Origin: Antarctobacter albus
GTDB lineage: Bacteria > Pseudomonadota > Alphaproteobacteria > Rhodobacterales > Rhodobacteraceae
Assembly (NCBI RefSeq): GCF_900101505.1
Contig: NZ_FMZI01000018.1
Span: forward strand, 36,363-100,362
DNA: 64,000 bases
Direction: 5' to 3'
The first letter of the stretch is position 1, and each line of letters begins with the position of its first letter. Under the pieces are notes generated by a model that was given only the letters and a program-made list of their open reading frames with translations, did no database searches and was not told the DNA's origin. This document shows, in pieces, positions 55,403-64,000 of the stretch. A program made the translations under genes and the position numbers.

Positions 55403-56008
55403 TCAGACCCAGGGGCGCGCCTGAGCGGCCTGCGCCTCGAAGGCATCAATGGCCGGCGCCTTTTCCATCGACAGGCCGATGTCATCGAGGCCTTCGAGCA
55501 GGCAGTGCTTCTTGAACGGGTCGATTTCGAAGCTGAAGCTCTCGCCGTCCGAGGTGGTGACGGTCTGCGCCTCGAGGTCGACGATCATCCGCGCGTTGGA
55601 GCCTTTTTCGGCGTCCTTCATCAGCACGTCCACCGCCTCTTGCGGCAGCTTGATCGGCAGCAGCCCGTTCTTGAAGCAGTTGTTGTAGAAGATGTCGGCA
55701 AAGGAGGTCGAGATGATCGCCTTGATACCGAAATCTTTCAGCGCCCAGGGCGCGTGTTCCCGCGACGATCCGCAACCGAAGTTGTCGCCCGCCACCAGGA
55801 TCTCGGTCTCGCGGTACTGCGGCTGGTTCAGCACGAAATCGGAAATCTCGTTGCCCTGCCGGTCATAGCGCATCTCGTCGAAGAGGTTCACGCCCAGGCC
55901 GGACCGCTTGATGGTCTTCAGAAAGACCTTGGGGATGATCATGTCGGTGTCGATGTTGACCAGCGGCATGGGCGCCGCGATCCCGGTGAGTTTTTCGAAC
56001 TTGTCCAT
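55403..56008 (-). CDS. leuD: 3-isopropylmalate dehydratase small subunit
   Basis: A 201-residue swivelling subunit that with LeuC isomerises 2- to 3-isopropylmalate. Motifs: [35 protein letters not shown] and [17 protein letters not shown]. Start ATG 56008. Follows leuC by 12 bp and is its normal partner. A GC hairpin and, further down, a T5 terminator follow. Confidence 0.97.
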   Translation of the reverse strand: MDKFEKLTGIAAPMPLVNIDTDMIIPKVFLKTIKRSGLGVNLFDEMRYDRQGNEISDFVLNQPQYRETEILVAGDNFGCGSSREHAPWALKDFGIKAIISTSFADIFYNNCFKNGLLPIKLPQEAVDVLMKDAEKGSNARMIVDLEAQTVTTSDGESFSFEIDPFKKHCLLEGLDDIGLSMEKAPAIDAFEAQAAQARPWV

Positions 56009-56020
56009 CGGTCAGACTCC

Positions 56021-57439
56021 TCAGGCGTTTTCGGTCATCAGCGCGCGTACGTCGGTCAAGTGACCGGTCAGCGCGGCAGCAGCGGCCATCGCGGGCGACA
56101 CGAGGTGCGTCCGCCCCTTGTAACCCTGGCGGCCCTCGAAGTTGCGGTTCGAGGTGGAGGCACAGCGCTCACCCTCGGACAGCTGGTCGGGGTTCATGGC
56201 AAGGCACATGGAACAGCCCGCAAGGCGCCATTCGAAACCGGCCTCCTTGAAGATATCGGCCAGGCCTTCTTCCTCGGCCTGGGCGCGGACAAGGCCGGAC
56301 CCGGGAACGATCATGGCGCGCATGCCGTCCTTGACCTTTTTGCCTTTCACGACCTCGGCGACGGCGCGCAGGTCCTCGATCCGGCCATTGGTGCAGGAAC
56401 CGATGAACACGGTGTCGATCTGGATGTCGGTCAGCGGCGTGCCGGGCTGGAGGCCCATGTAGTCGAGCGACCGCTGAGCCGCGGCGACCTTGCCGCCCTT
56501 GAAGCTGTCGGGCGCGGGCACGACCGCCGAGATCGGCAGCGCGTCCTCGGGCGAGGTGCCCCAGGTCACGGTGGGTTCGATCGACTCGCCCGGGATGGTC
56601 AGCACCTTGTCCCAATGCGCGTCATCGTCCGAATAGAGCGTCTTCCACCAGTTGAGCGCGGCCTCCCACTGGGCGCCTTTCGGCGCGTGGGGGCGGCCCT
56701 TGACGTAGTCAAAGGTGGTCTCGTCCGGCGCGATCAGGCCGGCGCGGGCACCTCCCTCGATGGCCATGTTGCAGATCGTCATCCGGCCTTCCATCGAGAG
56801 GTTGCGGATCGCTTCGCCGCAATACTCGATGACATAGCCAGTGCCGCCGGCGGTGCCGGTTTCGGCGATGATGCGCAGCACGATATCCTTGGCGGTCACG
56901 CCCGGCGCCAGCTTGCCGGTGATCTCGACCTTCATGTTCTTGGACTTGGACTGGATCAGCGTCTGGGTGGCGAGGACGTGTTCGACCTCGGAGGTGCCGA
57001 TACCATGCGCCAGCGCGCCGAATGCGCCATGCGTGGCGGTGTGGCTGTCGCCGCAAACGACGGTCATGCCCGGCAGGGTCCAGCCCTGTTCGGGGCCGAC
57101 GATGTGCACAATGCCCTGGCGGATGTCCGACACCGGGTAATAGTGAATGCCGAACTCCTTGGCGTTGGTGTCCAGCGCGGCCACCTGGATGCGGCTGTCC
57201 TCGGGCATCTGGTCGGGGTTGTCGCGGCCCTCGGTGGTGGGCACGTTGTGATCCGGGACGGCGATGGTCTTGTCCGGCGCGCGCACGGTGCGGCCCGCCA
57301 TGCGCAGCCCTTCGAAGGCCTGCGGGCTGGTCACCTCGTGGACGAGGTGGCGGTCGATGTAGATGAGGCTGGTGCCGTCTGCGTCCTCGTGGACGAGATG
57401 GGCATCCCAGATCTTGTCATAAAGCGTCTTGGGGGACAT
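56021..57439 (-). CDS. leuC: 3-isopropylmalate dehydratase large subunit
   Basis: A 472-residue 4Fe-4S aconitase-family subunit. Cluster cysteines are in [14 protein letters not shown] and [34 protein letters not shown] and [20 protein letters not shown] are also present. Start ATG 57439 with GGAGAGG upstream. A 32-codon reading frame and two alternative hairpins lie upstream, so expression may be controlled in the leader. Confidence 0.97.
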   Translation of the reverse strand: MSPKTLYDKIWDAHLVHEDADGTSLIYIDRHLVHEVTSPQAFEGLRMAGRTVRAPDKTIAVPDHNVPTTEGRDNPDQMPEDSRIQVAALDTNAKEFGIHYYPVSDIRQGIVHIVGPEQGWTLPGMTVVCGDSHTATHGAFGALAHGIGTSEVEHVLATQTLIQSKSKNMKVEITGKLAPGVTAKDIVLRIIAETGTAGGTGYVIEYCGEAIRNLSMEGRMTICNMAIEGGARAGLIAPDETTFDYVKGRPHAPKGAQWEAALNWWKTLYSDDDAHWDKVLTIPGESIEPTVTWGTSPEDALPISAVVPAPDSFKGGKVAAAQRSLDYMGLQPGTPLTDIQIDTVFIGSCTNGRIEDLRAVAEVVKGKKVKDGMRAMIVPGSGLVRAQAEEEGLADIFKEAGFEWRLAGCSMCLAMNPDQLSEGERCASTSNRNFEGRQGYKGRTHLVSPAMAAAAALTGHLTDVRALMTENA

Positions 57440-57502
57440 TGGTCCTCTCCCGTTGATTGGCGAATGGCGTGTCGGAAGGGTGGCGCGGGCACGCGCCGGG
57501 GA

Positions 57503-57601
57503 TCAGGCGCGCGCCTGTAGCCGGGCCAGCACGGTATGCGTGGCGCCGTAGAAACGTTCGCGCAGGCGCGCGCGGTCTGTCCTGTCGACATGGGGTTTCA
57601 T
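57503..57601 (-). CDS. Candidate 32-residue small protein upstream of leuC
   Basis: ATG 57601 to TGA 57503, an arginine-rich frame (seven Arg in 32) on the leuC strand. It ends 64 bp before the leuC start. Directly after it lie CAGGCGC/GCGCCTG and GGCGCG/CGCGCC stems that could compete. It does not have the run of leucine codons expected of a classic leu leader peptide. It might be a regulatory uORF, a small protein, or chance. Confidence 0.3.
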   Translation of the reverse strand: MKPHVDRTDRARLRERFYGATHTVLARLQARA

Positions 57602-57691
57602 GACCCCGCCTGATACAGCCTCGCAAAGATTCCCGCAAGAGAGCGCCGACGCTCGTCGGGACCGCTCTCAATGGGCAGAGCAGGTGCGCCC

Positions 57692-58612
57692 TCAGGCCAC
57701 CTGGCCGGGCGCCAGACGGCGCCGCAGCGCCTCGGGCACCTGCCTGGCCGAGGAGATGCGCGGCAAGGACATTTCCGGGATGGCACGGTCCTCGCCGTAA
57801 AGCGCGGTGTACTCGGCGTGGTTCGCAAAGGCGCGACGGCCGATGTAGTCGATAAAGGTCTCTGCCGGGGCGCCTTCGGCCAGGATGACCGCGTGTTCCT
57901 CGGTCTCGACATGGTAGAGCGTATAGCCCTCGCCCAGGTCCGACAGCGGCACCCAAGTGATACCGGCGCCATTCACCAGTGCGCCCGCGTCGATCAGCAT
58001 GCCGTCGATCAGCAGGGCATGATCGGCCGTCAGCACCAGATCCCGTTCCGGACAGCCGCCGCCCAGCGCCCCGGCACGGACACGCACGGGCATCAGTCGC
58101 TCGGCCGGGCCGAAGCGGGTCGAGACCCGCTGGACGCCGATCCATTTCACCCGCACCACCTCGCCGCTGTGCGAGAGGATCTCTGATCCGATGTGCAGGT
58201 CCTCGACCGCCACGCGGCCCGTGGGCGTCGAAATCCCCGTACCTGTCAGGAAACAGGCGGGCATGTTTTCGTTCAGCACGTCGCTGGGATCGATGGAGTT
58301 CGGGAATTCGGAATAGGGTACGTTCGCCTCGGTCGAGCCGAGCAGGTAGCCGAACTGGTCCTGGATAAAGTAGAAGTCGCGCCCGCCAAAGGTCACCTTG
58401 CCCAGGTAGGTTGCGTCACTGGCGGAGTAGTCGGGGTTGATGACCTCTCCCTGCTCGACTTCCTCGTCGATCGGGCCGCCCTGCTCCTCGTAGATCGAAG
58501 AGCCGTAGACCGGGTTGTTGATCGTGTCGCCCTGCTTGTTCCAGCCAGACGGCACGCCGCCGATGGTAAACTGGCTGTAGTAGGTGGCGGACAGAACGGT
58601 GAACTGACCCAT
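57692..58612 (-). CDS. Hint (Hedgehog/intein)-domain protein
   Basis: A 306-residue protein. An N-terminal part (1-115) has Tyr/Gly/Asn-rich sequence without a clear signal peptide (FTVLSATYYSQFTIGGV). The Hint domain (about 118-265) begins ACFLTGTGISTPTGRVAVED, with the splicing-type cysteine, includes the TADHALLID histidine motif, and ends with INYIGR-like DYIGRRAFANH. Such proteins in Roseobacters may self-cleave or process a toxin or adhesin. GGAGAGGAAGAG precedes the ATG. Substrate and secretion route unknown. Confidence 0.85.
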   Translation of the reverse strand: MGQFTVLSATYYSQFTIGGVPSGWNKQGDTINNPVYGSSIYEEQGGPIDEEVEQGEVINPDYSASDATYLGKVTFGGRDFYFIQDQFGYLLGSTEANVPYSEFPNSIDPSDVLNENMPACFLTGTGISTPTGRVAVEDLHIGSEILSHSGEVVRVKWIGVQRVSTRFGPAERLMPVRVRAGALGGGCPERDLVLTADHALLIDGMLIDAGALVNGAGITWVPLSDLGEGYTLYHVETEEHAVILAEGAPAETFIDYIGRRAFANHAEYTALYGEDRAIPEMSLPRISSARQVPEALRRRLAPGQVA

Positions 58613-58907
58613 GAATACTCTTCCTCTCCAATCAATGACCCGCCGTGAAACACGGCTCTCCCGGGTTTGACCGACCCTGTCAGCTTATCCGCAAACTGGC
58701 AATGAAAAGCACCAACGGCGAGGATTTGCCGGGCACGGACCCATGACCGTCCCGGGCCGTGGACAAACTGACGCGGCCCCCTTGTGGCATCTCCGGATCT
58801 GGCCCATTTTCCGGCGGTTCGCGGGGAAATCCGCGCAAGACTTCCGAAAATCTTGATCCGAGTGACGGGGCAATGCGTACCCGCTACATGAGGAAATGAG
58901 GCATCCG
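58613..58907. other. Intergenic region upstream of the Hint gene
   Basis: About 295 bp. It contains the Hint-gene leader and the promoter region of the 40-residue membrane protein. No repeat family or RNA gene seen. Confidence 0.5.
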
Positions 58908-59030
58908 ATGCGCAGTGCATTGAACATCGTCAACCTTGGCTTGATCGCCGTGCTGATCGTGGCCGCGTTCAGCGTGCAGGCCCGCGTGGAATCAAGCGGG
59001 ATCACCCCGCTGACCGTGCTGGTGGAATGA
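58908..59030 (+). CDS. Small single-pass membrane protein, 40 residues
   Basis: ATG 58908 to TGA 59030; GAGG lies 8 bp upstream. Residues about 4-23 are hydrophobic (LNIVNLGLIAVLIVAAF), followed by a short polar tail. A bulged hairpin and then a strong terminator (59086-59105) directly follow, which supports an independent transcription unit. Too short for family assignment. Likely inner-membrane; function unknown. Confidence 0.5.
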   Translation: MRSALNIVNLGLIAVLIVAAFSVQARVESSGITPLTVLVE

Positions 59031-59085
59031 TGCCGGGACACCGGTCGCCCTGTCGGGCGGACCGGCCTAACGGGTGCCAAAGCCG

Positions 59086-59105
59086 CGCCGCCCCGAGGGG
59101 CGGCG
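59086..59105 (+). terminator. Terminator after the 40-residue gene
   Basis: CGCCGCCCC (59086-59094) and GGGGCGGCG (59097-59105) form a 9-bp stem with a 2-nt loop; TCATTCGTT follows. Sense to the small gene; the cysteine-synthase-like gene ends 29 bp beyond on the other strand. Confidence 0.65.
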
Positions 59106-59133
59106 TCATTCGTTAGCAGACATTGACAGGCGA

Positions 59134-60093
59134 TCAGGTCGCGTCCGCCCAGAGGTCGGTCGAAAGGTATTTCAGACCACTGTCGCACAGCACGATCCCG
59201 ACCGTGCGGCCCCTTTCCGGCCCGCGCAAAAGGTCTGCCGCCGCTGCAAGGTTCGCGCCCGACGAATAGCCGGCGAACAGCCCCTCTGTCCGCGCCAGCA
59301 GGCGGGCGTGGTCCCGCGCCTGCTCGCCGCTGACGGTCAGGGTTCCCGACAGCGGCGCGTCACGCAGATGCACCAGGTCCGCCATGCCATAGCCGCCGCC
59401 CTGTATCGGGTGGTCCGGATGCCTGGTATCCCCGCCGCCGATGGCCTCGGCGCCCCGGGGTTCGACAGCGTAACAGCGCACGCCCTTGGGGGCGAGAAAC
59501 CGTGCCGTGCCCGCCAGCGTCCCGCCGGACCCCACGAAATCCGCAAAGACCTCGATCGTGCCGCCCGACTGGTCCCAGAACTCCGGACCGGTGCCGGTTT
59601 CATGCGCCGCCGGATTGCCCGGATGGCCGAACTGGTCAGCCCGAAAGGCGTCGCGGTCTCGCGTGATGCGCTGAGTTGCCTCTTCGACCAGCGCCAGGTC
59701 CGCACCGGACACCTGCCCCGGAACACCCCCCGGCGCCTGGTCGACCAGCACCACCTCGGCGCCCAACGCCGCCATCATGCGCGCCCGTTCGACCGAATTG
59801 CCCCGGCTCATCACCGCGATGAACGGATGCTCGAGGATGCCGCAGACGATGGCCAGCCCGGTGCCCATGTTGCCCGAGGTCAGCTCGACCACCGGCTGCC
59901 CGGGTTGCAACGCGCCGCTTTCTCGGGCCGCCTGAATGATGGCGCGGGCCGCCCGGTCCTTCTTGGAAAACCCCGGCAACAGGAAATCGGGCTTGGCCAG
60001 GATACGCCCCTCGACCCCCAGCGCCGCGCAGGCACGGGTGAGGTCGATCAGCGGCGTGTTCCCGATGGCGTCAATGGCAGAACTGAGGATCAT
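59134..60093 (-). CDS. Cysteine synthase-family PLP enzyme
   Basis: A 319-residue fold-type II PLP protein. Start ATG 60093 (ILSSAIDAIGNTPLIDLTR). The PLP lysine lies in PGFSKKDRAARAII, in place of the usual GGSxKDR; phosphate-binding TSGNMGTG and the C-terminal Ser of CDSGLKYLSTD are kept. The motif change suggests a relative such as D-cysteine desulfhydrase or a diverged CysK rather than O-acetylserine sulfhydrylase proper. Substrate uncertain. Confidence 0.85.
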   Translation of the reverse strand: MILSSAIDAIGNTPLIDLTRACAALGVEGRILAKPDFLLPGFSKKDRAARAIIQAARESGALQPGQPVVELTSGNMGTGLAIVCGILEHPFIAVMSRGNSVERARMMAALGAEVVLVDQAPGGVPGQVSGADLALVEEATQRITRDRDAFRADQFGHPGNPAAHETGTGPEFWDQSGGTIEVFADFVGSGGTLAGTARFLAPKGVRCYAVEPRGAEAIGGGDTRHPDHPIQGGGYGMADLVHLRDAPLSGTLTVSGEQARDHARLLARTEGLFAGYSSGANLAAAADLLRGPERGRTVGIVLCDSGLKYLSTDLWADAT

Positions 60094-60205
60094 GGCCGGA
60101 AGCTGCGCCGCCCTCCTCGGCAAGTCAAGCAATCCAGAGGGTTGCGCGGTTCCCGCTTTGCAATACTCTTTGAAGTCCCCGAGACCCGCGCCGACGGAAG
60201 GTGAC

Positions 60206-61546
60206 ATGGACCCACAGGAGACGCTGCCGCTGGACCCCGAGGCGCTGATCGGCCTCTGGGAATTCCTGCTGGCCGAAGGCGAGTTGCTGTGGCGACAGGC
60301 CATGCGGCCCTGGACCACCTACCAGATCGGCATCATCCTCGCCGTCTTTCTATTCGCATGGGGACTGCGCGCCCTGATCCGGCCGCGCTATTCCGACTGG
60401 CTTCGCAGCCGCGAGAACTGGCCGAAATGGCGGTTGCGGATCGGGCTGATCGTGCAGCGGCGGATGCGGATGATCCTGTTCGTGGCGATGATCTGGGCCG
60501 CCTACCTGGTGATGAAGGAACTGACCTGGTCCTACCGTTCGCTCTTGTTGCGGGTGGTGGCGAACCTGTCGACCGCCTGGCTGTTCATCGCCTTCGCGAC
60601 CCGGCTGATCGCGAACCCTGCGCTTGGCGTCGTGGTGCGCTACGGCGCCTGGACATGGGCCACGCTGTCGATCCTCGGCTGGACCGACGAGGCGGAAAAC
60701 ACGCTGGAATCCATCGCGATCACGATGGGGGAGACGCGGCTGTCGATGTGGCTGATCATCAAGGCCGTGGTGATCATGGCGGTGCTCTTGGCGATGGCCC
60801 GGCTGATGGCAGGCGCCTCGGCAGCCTCGATCCGGCGCAACACGGCGATCAGCCCATCGATGCAGGTGCTGGCGGTCAAGGTCCTGCAGGTGATCCTGTT
60901 CGGCTCGGCCTTCTTCATCGCGCTGAAATCGGTGGGGGTGGATCTGACCGGCCTGGCGGTGCTGTCGGGCGCCATCGGCGTGGGCCTCGGCTTTGGCCTG
61001 CAAAAGGTTGTGTCGAACCTCGTCTCCGGCATCATCATCCTGCTCGACAAGTCGATCAAGCCCGGCGACGTTATCAGCCTGGGCGAGACCTTTGGCTGGA
61101 TCGAGTCCCTGGGCGCGCGCTATGTCAGCGTGGTCACACGCGATGGCCGGGAATATCTGATCCCGAACGAGGATCTGATCACCGGGCAAGTGGTGAACTG
61201 GTCGCATTCCAACGACTTCGTGCGGCTCGACATCCACTTTGGCACCTCCTACCAGGACGATCCGCACGAGGTGCGGCGCATTGCCATCGCCGCCGCGCAA
61301 AGCGTGAACCGGGTGCTCAGCCACAAGCCCCCGGTCTGCCACATCATCGGCTTCGGCGATTCCTCGGTGGACTATGTCCTGCGCTTCTGGATCACCGACC
61401 CCACGGGCGGGCTGACGAACATCCGGGGCAACGTGTACCTCGCCCTCTGGGACGCCTTCCGGGCCAACGACATCTCGATCCCCTTCCCGCAACGCGAGGT
61501 GCGGGTGCTGAAGGATGCAGATCCGGCCGCGCCCGTCATGGACTGA
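60206..61546 (+). CDS. Small-conductance mechanosensitive channel-family protein (MscS)
   Basis: A 446-residue membrane protein from ATG 60206 (GGAAGGTGAC upstream). Four to six membrane segments precede the MscS pore helix (LAVLSGAIGVGLGFGLQKVVSN), followed by the beta domain (IKPGDVISLGETFGWIESLG) and C-terminal vestibule (about 320-446). Protects cells from hypo-osmotic shock by releasing solutes. No operon partner; convergent with the EthD-like gene. Confidence 0.93.
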   Translation: MDPQETLPLDPEALIGLWEFLLAEGELLWRQAMRPWTTYQIGIILAVFLFAWGLRALIRPRYSDWLRSRENWPKWRLRIGLIVQRRMRMILFVAMIWAAYLVMKELTWSYRSLLLRVVANLSTAWLFIAFATRLIANPALGVVVRYGAWTWATLSILGWTDEAENTLESIAITMGETRLSMWLIIKAVVIMAVLLAMARLMAGASAASIRRNTAISPSMQVLAVKVLQVILFGSAFFIALKSVGVDLTGLAVLSGAIGVGLGFGLQKVVSNLVSGIIILLDKSIKPGDVISLGETFGWIESLGARYVSVVTRDGREYLIPNEDLITGQVVNWSHSNDFVRLDIHFGTSYQDDPHEVRRIAIAAAQSVNRVLSHKPPVCHIIGFGDSSVDYVLRFWITDPTGGLTNIRGNVYLALWDAFRANDISIPFPQREVRVLKDADPAAPVMD

Positions 61547-61567
61547 CGGACGCGGCCACAGGGTGCT

Positions 61568-61876
61568 TCAGCCGATGACCTCGCCGATCAGCATCTGCGG
61601 CTGGCAATCGGTGAATTTCGGGATGTCATCCAACAGCGGCTGCGCCTTGGCCATTCCCTCTTTCAAGGCGGCCCCGTCCTTGAAGACCAGCGTCGCGATG
61701 GCATGAAAGCCCGGCGGCGTATCGGGACCGCCGGACAGGCCCTTGGTGGCAATGGCGGTCTTCATGTAAGGACCCCAGATCTCGGCCACCATCTTGAGAT
61801 GCGTGTTGACGTAGTAGTCGTAGTCGAAATGGGTGCCTTCCGTCGCCGGATAGAGCACCTGAACGCTGCTGGACAT
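61568..61876 (-). CDS. EthD-family dimeric alpha/beta-barrel protein
   Basis: A 102-residue EthD-like protein: VQVLYPATEGTHFDYDYYVN opens the ferredoxin-like fold and FHAIATLVFKDGAALKEGMA follows. Family members support ring-ether degradation or act as small isomerase-like proteins. Start ATG 61876 with GGGAGGAAG upstream. Divergent from the thiolase gene; functional link not clear. Confidence 0.82.
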   Translation of the reverse strand: MSSSVQVLYPATEGTHFDYDYYVNTHLKMVAEIWGPYMKTAIATKGLSGGPDTPPGFHAIATLVFKDGAALKEGMAKAQPLLDDIPKFTDCQPQMLIGEVIG

Positions 61877-62008
61877 AACACTTCCTCCCTGTTCTCCGTC
61901 CGGTTTACCACAGGTGGCGTGCCGTTACGTCTCAATTTGCAAACCCGTCCCGAGGGCTGACAAACCCATGTCGCGCGCGCATAGTCGCCCCAGATCCAGG
62001 AGGGGACC

Positions 62009-63187
62009 ATGAGCGAAGATATCGTCATCCTGAGCGGTGCGCGCACCGCCATCGGAACGTTCGGCGGCAGCCTTGCAGGCACGCCGCCCATTGACCTCGG
62101 GACAGCGGCGGCAAAGGCCGCGCTGGAACGCGCGGGCGTCGAGGGCGGGCAGATCGGGCACGTCGTGTTCGGCCATGTCATCAACACCGAACCGCGCGAC
62201 ATGTACCTCAGCCGCGTGGCGGCGATGCAGGCGGGCATTCCCGACAGCACCCCGGCGATGAACGTCAACCGGCTCTGCGGGTCCGGCGCGCAGGCCATCG
62301 TCTCTGCGGTGCAGTCGCTGCTGCTGGGCGATGCGGATTTCGCGCTGGCCGGCGGAGCCGAGGCGATGTCGCGCTCTCCCTTCGCGATCACCGATCAGCG
62401 CTGGGGCGCCAAGATGGGCGACGTCAAGACGCTGGACATGATGCTGGGCGCGCTGAACTGCCCCTTCGGCACCGGCCACATGGGCGTGACAGCCGAAAAC
62501 GTTGCCTCGGAGCATGACATTTCCCGCGAGGCGCAGGACGCCTTTGCGCTGGAAAGCCAGGAACGCGCCGCCAAGGCCATCGCCGAAGGACGATTCGCCG
62601 AGCAGATCGTGCCGGTGCAGGTGCGCAAGAAGCGCGACATGGTGGATTTCGACACCGATGAACATCCCAAGGCCACCACGCTGGAGGCGCTTTCCGGCCT
62701 GCGCGCGGTCTTCCAGAAAGACGGCAGCGTGACGGCAGGCAATGCCAGCGGCATCAACGACGGCGCGGCGGCGCTTGTGCTGGCGCGTGCCTCGGCGGCG
62801 GAAAACGCCGGCCTGAAACCGCGCGCCCGCGTGCTGGGCTATGCCCATGCCGGTGTGCGCCCCGAGGTCATGGGCATCGGTCCGGTCCCGGCGGTGATGT
62901 CCCTGCTCGAGCGTACGGGCCTGGGCGTTGCCGACTTCGACGTGATCGAATCGAACGAGGCCTTTGCCGCGCAGGCCCTGGCGGTGAACAAGGAACTGGG
63001 CCTCGACCCGGCGAAGGTGAACCCAAACGGCGGCGCCATCGCCCTTGGCCACCCGGTCGGCGCAACGGGCGCGATCCTCACGGTCAAGGCGCTTTACGAG
63101 CTGGAACGCACCGGCGGATCCAAGGCGCTGATCACTATGTGCATCGGCGGCGGTCAAGGCATCGCCTTGGCGATAGAGCGGATCTGA
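62009..63187 (+). CDS. Acetyl-CoA C-acetyltransferase (thiolase)
   Basis: A 392-residue biosynthetic-type thiolase that condenses two acetyl-CoA to acetoacetyl-CoA or cleaves 3-ketoacyl-CoA. Nucleophile Cys near residue 89 in NVNRLCGSGAQA, His in NPNGGAIALGHPVGATGA, second Cys in MCIGGGQGIAL. GGAGGGGACC precedes the ATG. No PHB synthase or reductase is in view, so PHB or fatty-acid role is undecided; bktB/phaA-like. A terminator of the conserved-tail family follows. Confidence 0.94.
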   Translation: MSEDIVILSGARTAIGTFGGSLAGTPPIDLGTAAAKAALERAGVEGGQIGHVVFGHVINTEPRDMYLSRVAAMQAGIPDSTPAMNVNRLCGSGAQAIVSAVQSLLLGDADFALAGGAEAMSRSPFAITDQRWGAKMGDVKTLDMMLGALNCPFGTGHMGVTAENVASEHDISREAQDAFALESQERAAKAIAEGRFAEQIVPVQVRKKRDMVDFDTDEHPKATTLEALSGLRAVFQKDGSVTAGNASGINDGAAALVLARASAAENAGLKPRARVLGYAHAGVRPEVMGIGPVPAVMSLLERTGLGVADFDVIESNEAFAAQALAVNKELGLDPAKVNPNGGAIALGHPVGATGAILTVKALYELERTGGSKALITMCIGGGQGIALAIERI

Positions 63188-63208
63188 CACCGGCCAACGG
63201 AGAAAAGA

Positions 63209-63262
63209 GCGAGGGGCCAGCCCCTCGCGCTCCCCGAGGTATTTTTCAAACCAAAGAAGCAG
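63209..63262 (+). terminator. Terminator with conserved tail, family copy D
   Basis: GCGAGGGGC-CA-GCCCCTCGC (63209-63228), then CTCCCCGAGG, TATTTTT and tail CAAACCAAAGAAGCAGG. Sense to the thiolase gene, in the layout of copies A-C. Confidence 0.75.
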
Positions 63263-63274
63263 GTGGCGCGGCGC

Positions 63275-64000
63275 TCAGGCCACCGCGTGGGCAAGGGCGC
63301 ATTGTTTCCACAATACGGTGAGGGCCTCGACCAGGTGGTCGATGTCGGCGTCCGAATGCAGCGGTCCCGGGGTAAAGCGCAGGCGCTCGGTGCCCTTGGG
63401 TACGGTCGGATAGTTGATCGGCTGCACGTAGATCCCCCAGTCGCGCATCAGGATGTCCGCCAGCATCCGGCATTTCACCGGGTCCTTGATCATCACCGGG
63501 ATGATGTGGCTGTCATTGGCCAGGTGCGGGATGCCCCGCCGGTCCAGCGACGCGCGCAGGCGCGCCACCTGCCGGCGTTGCTGCCGGCGCTCGGCGTCGG
63601 AGACCTTCAGATGCGCGATCGAGGCCTGGGCCGCGGCCGCCACCGCCGGCGGCAGCGCGGTGGTGAATATGAACCCCGAGGCAAAGCTGCGGATGAAATC
63701 GCAGAGCGCCCGCGAGCCCGAGACATAGCCGCCCATGCAGCCATAGGCCTTGCCCAGCGTGCCCTCGATCAGGGTGATCCGGTCGGCCAGGCCGCGGGCC
63801 TCGGCGATGCCGCCGCCGCGCGGACCGTAAAGCCCCACGGCGTGCACCTCGTCGAGATAGGTCATGGCGCCGTGGCGTTCCGCCACCTCGACGATCTCGG
63901 CCATCGGGCAGATGTCGCCATCCATCGAGTAGACGGATTCGAAGGCGACGATCTTGGGCGCGTTGGCGGGCAGCGCCGCCAGCTTGCGGTCCAGGTCCTC
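63275..64000 (-). CDS. hemA: 5-aminolevulinate synthase, C-terminal part, cut by right window edge
   Basis: The visible 241 codons are the C-terminal part of the PLP enzyme that makes ALA from glycine and succinyl-CoA, the alphaproteobacterial (Shemin) route to heme and bacteriochlorophyll. The active-site lysine is in [32 protein letters not shown] and [12 protein letters not shown] bind PLP. Stop at 63275. The N-terminus is beyond the window, so the promoter cannot be read. Confidence 0.96.
   Translation of the reverse strand, partial: EDLDRKLAALPANAPKIVAFESVYSMDGDICPMAEIVEVAERHGAMTYLDEVHAVGLYGPRGGGIAEARGLADRITLIEGTLGKAYGCMGGYVSGSRALCDFIRSFASGFIFTTALPPAVAAAAQASIAHLKVSDAERRQQRRQVARLRASLDRRGIPHLANDSHIIPVMIKDPVKCRMLADILMRDWGIYVQPINYPTVPKGTERLRFTPGPLHSDADIDHLVEALTVLWKQCALAHAVA

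Noticed and set aside
55328..57520. Plus-strand open frame of about 730 codons opposite leuD and leuC
   Set aside because: Antisense to two clearly coding leucine genes; no family similarity.

Overview
The window is about 64 kb of GC-rich chromosome from an alphaproteobacterium, almost certainly the Roseobacter group of the Rhodobacteraceae. Support for this placement: dense operons with 4-nt start/stop overlaps, hemA encoding the ALAS-type 5-aminolevulinate synthase, an Irr-type ICE box before a membrane ferritin gene, a GAAC-N7-GAAC LexA box, MerR-type cueR, a Hint-domain protein, and several small proteins and intergenic terminators that look lineage-specific. There is no prophage, insertion sequence, CRISPR array or rRNA operon; one tRNA-Pro is present. 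It reads as housekeeping chromosome with several stress and nutrient modules.

Layout. 0-7.2 kb: polyamine uptake and catabolism (class III aminotransferase cut by the left edge, GntR regulator, potFGHI, PuuB-like oxidase). 7.3-13.1 kb (minus): EamA exporter, two conserved unknowns, a lipoprotein, ilvD, and the iron exporter mbfA. 13.2-17.9 kb (plus): a small secreted protein, a TetR regulator, then fghA, a YaiI protein, a HAD hydrolase, an ornithine cyclodeaminase-like protein and an alpha/beta hydrolase in one tight run. 18-30.7 kb: MFS transporter, LRR protein, zapE, rhodanese and LysM proteins, folC-accD, CPBP protease, desaturase, AEC transporter, NYN protein, GNAT and a potassium channel. 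30.8-36.9 kb: adhC (formaldehyde detoxification, partner of fghA), SOS-controlled imuB, serB, asparaginase and an IalB-like protein. 37-48.4 kb: rlmN, copA-cueR, a second GntR, a putative Zur-controlled zinc ABC operon, dgoKA, an SDR, and arsR-acr3. 48.5-64 kb: tRNA-Pro, leuB, leuDC, a LysR/reductase pair, Hint protein, cysteine-synthase-like enzyme, MscS channel, thiolase, and hemA cut by the right edge.

Functional links. Metal homeostasis is prominent: iron (mbfA, ICE box), copper (copA-cueR, MerR-type promoter), arsenic (arsR-acr3) and, as the most novel item, a three-gene ABC/FtsX/His-rich periplasmic operon behind a GTTAT-N3-ATAAC Zur-type palindrome. The two steps of glutathione-dependent formaldehyde oxidation (adhC, fghA) are 16 kb apart. 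Leucine and branched-chain amino acid synthesis is represented by ilvD, leuB, leuC and leuD.

Non-coding signals of interest are a 37-nt TTTTGTAC-containing repeat in two distant intergenic regions, a four-copy family of terminators sharing a conserved tail after the T-run, a two-copy 24-nt stop-adjacent hairpin, and a motif shared by the aminotransferase and potF promoters. All database-style assignments come from reading the translated sequence; no search was run.
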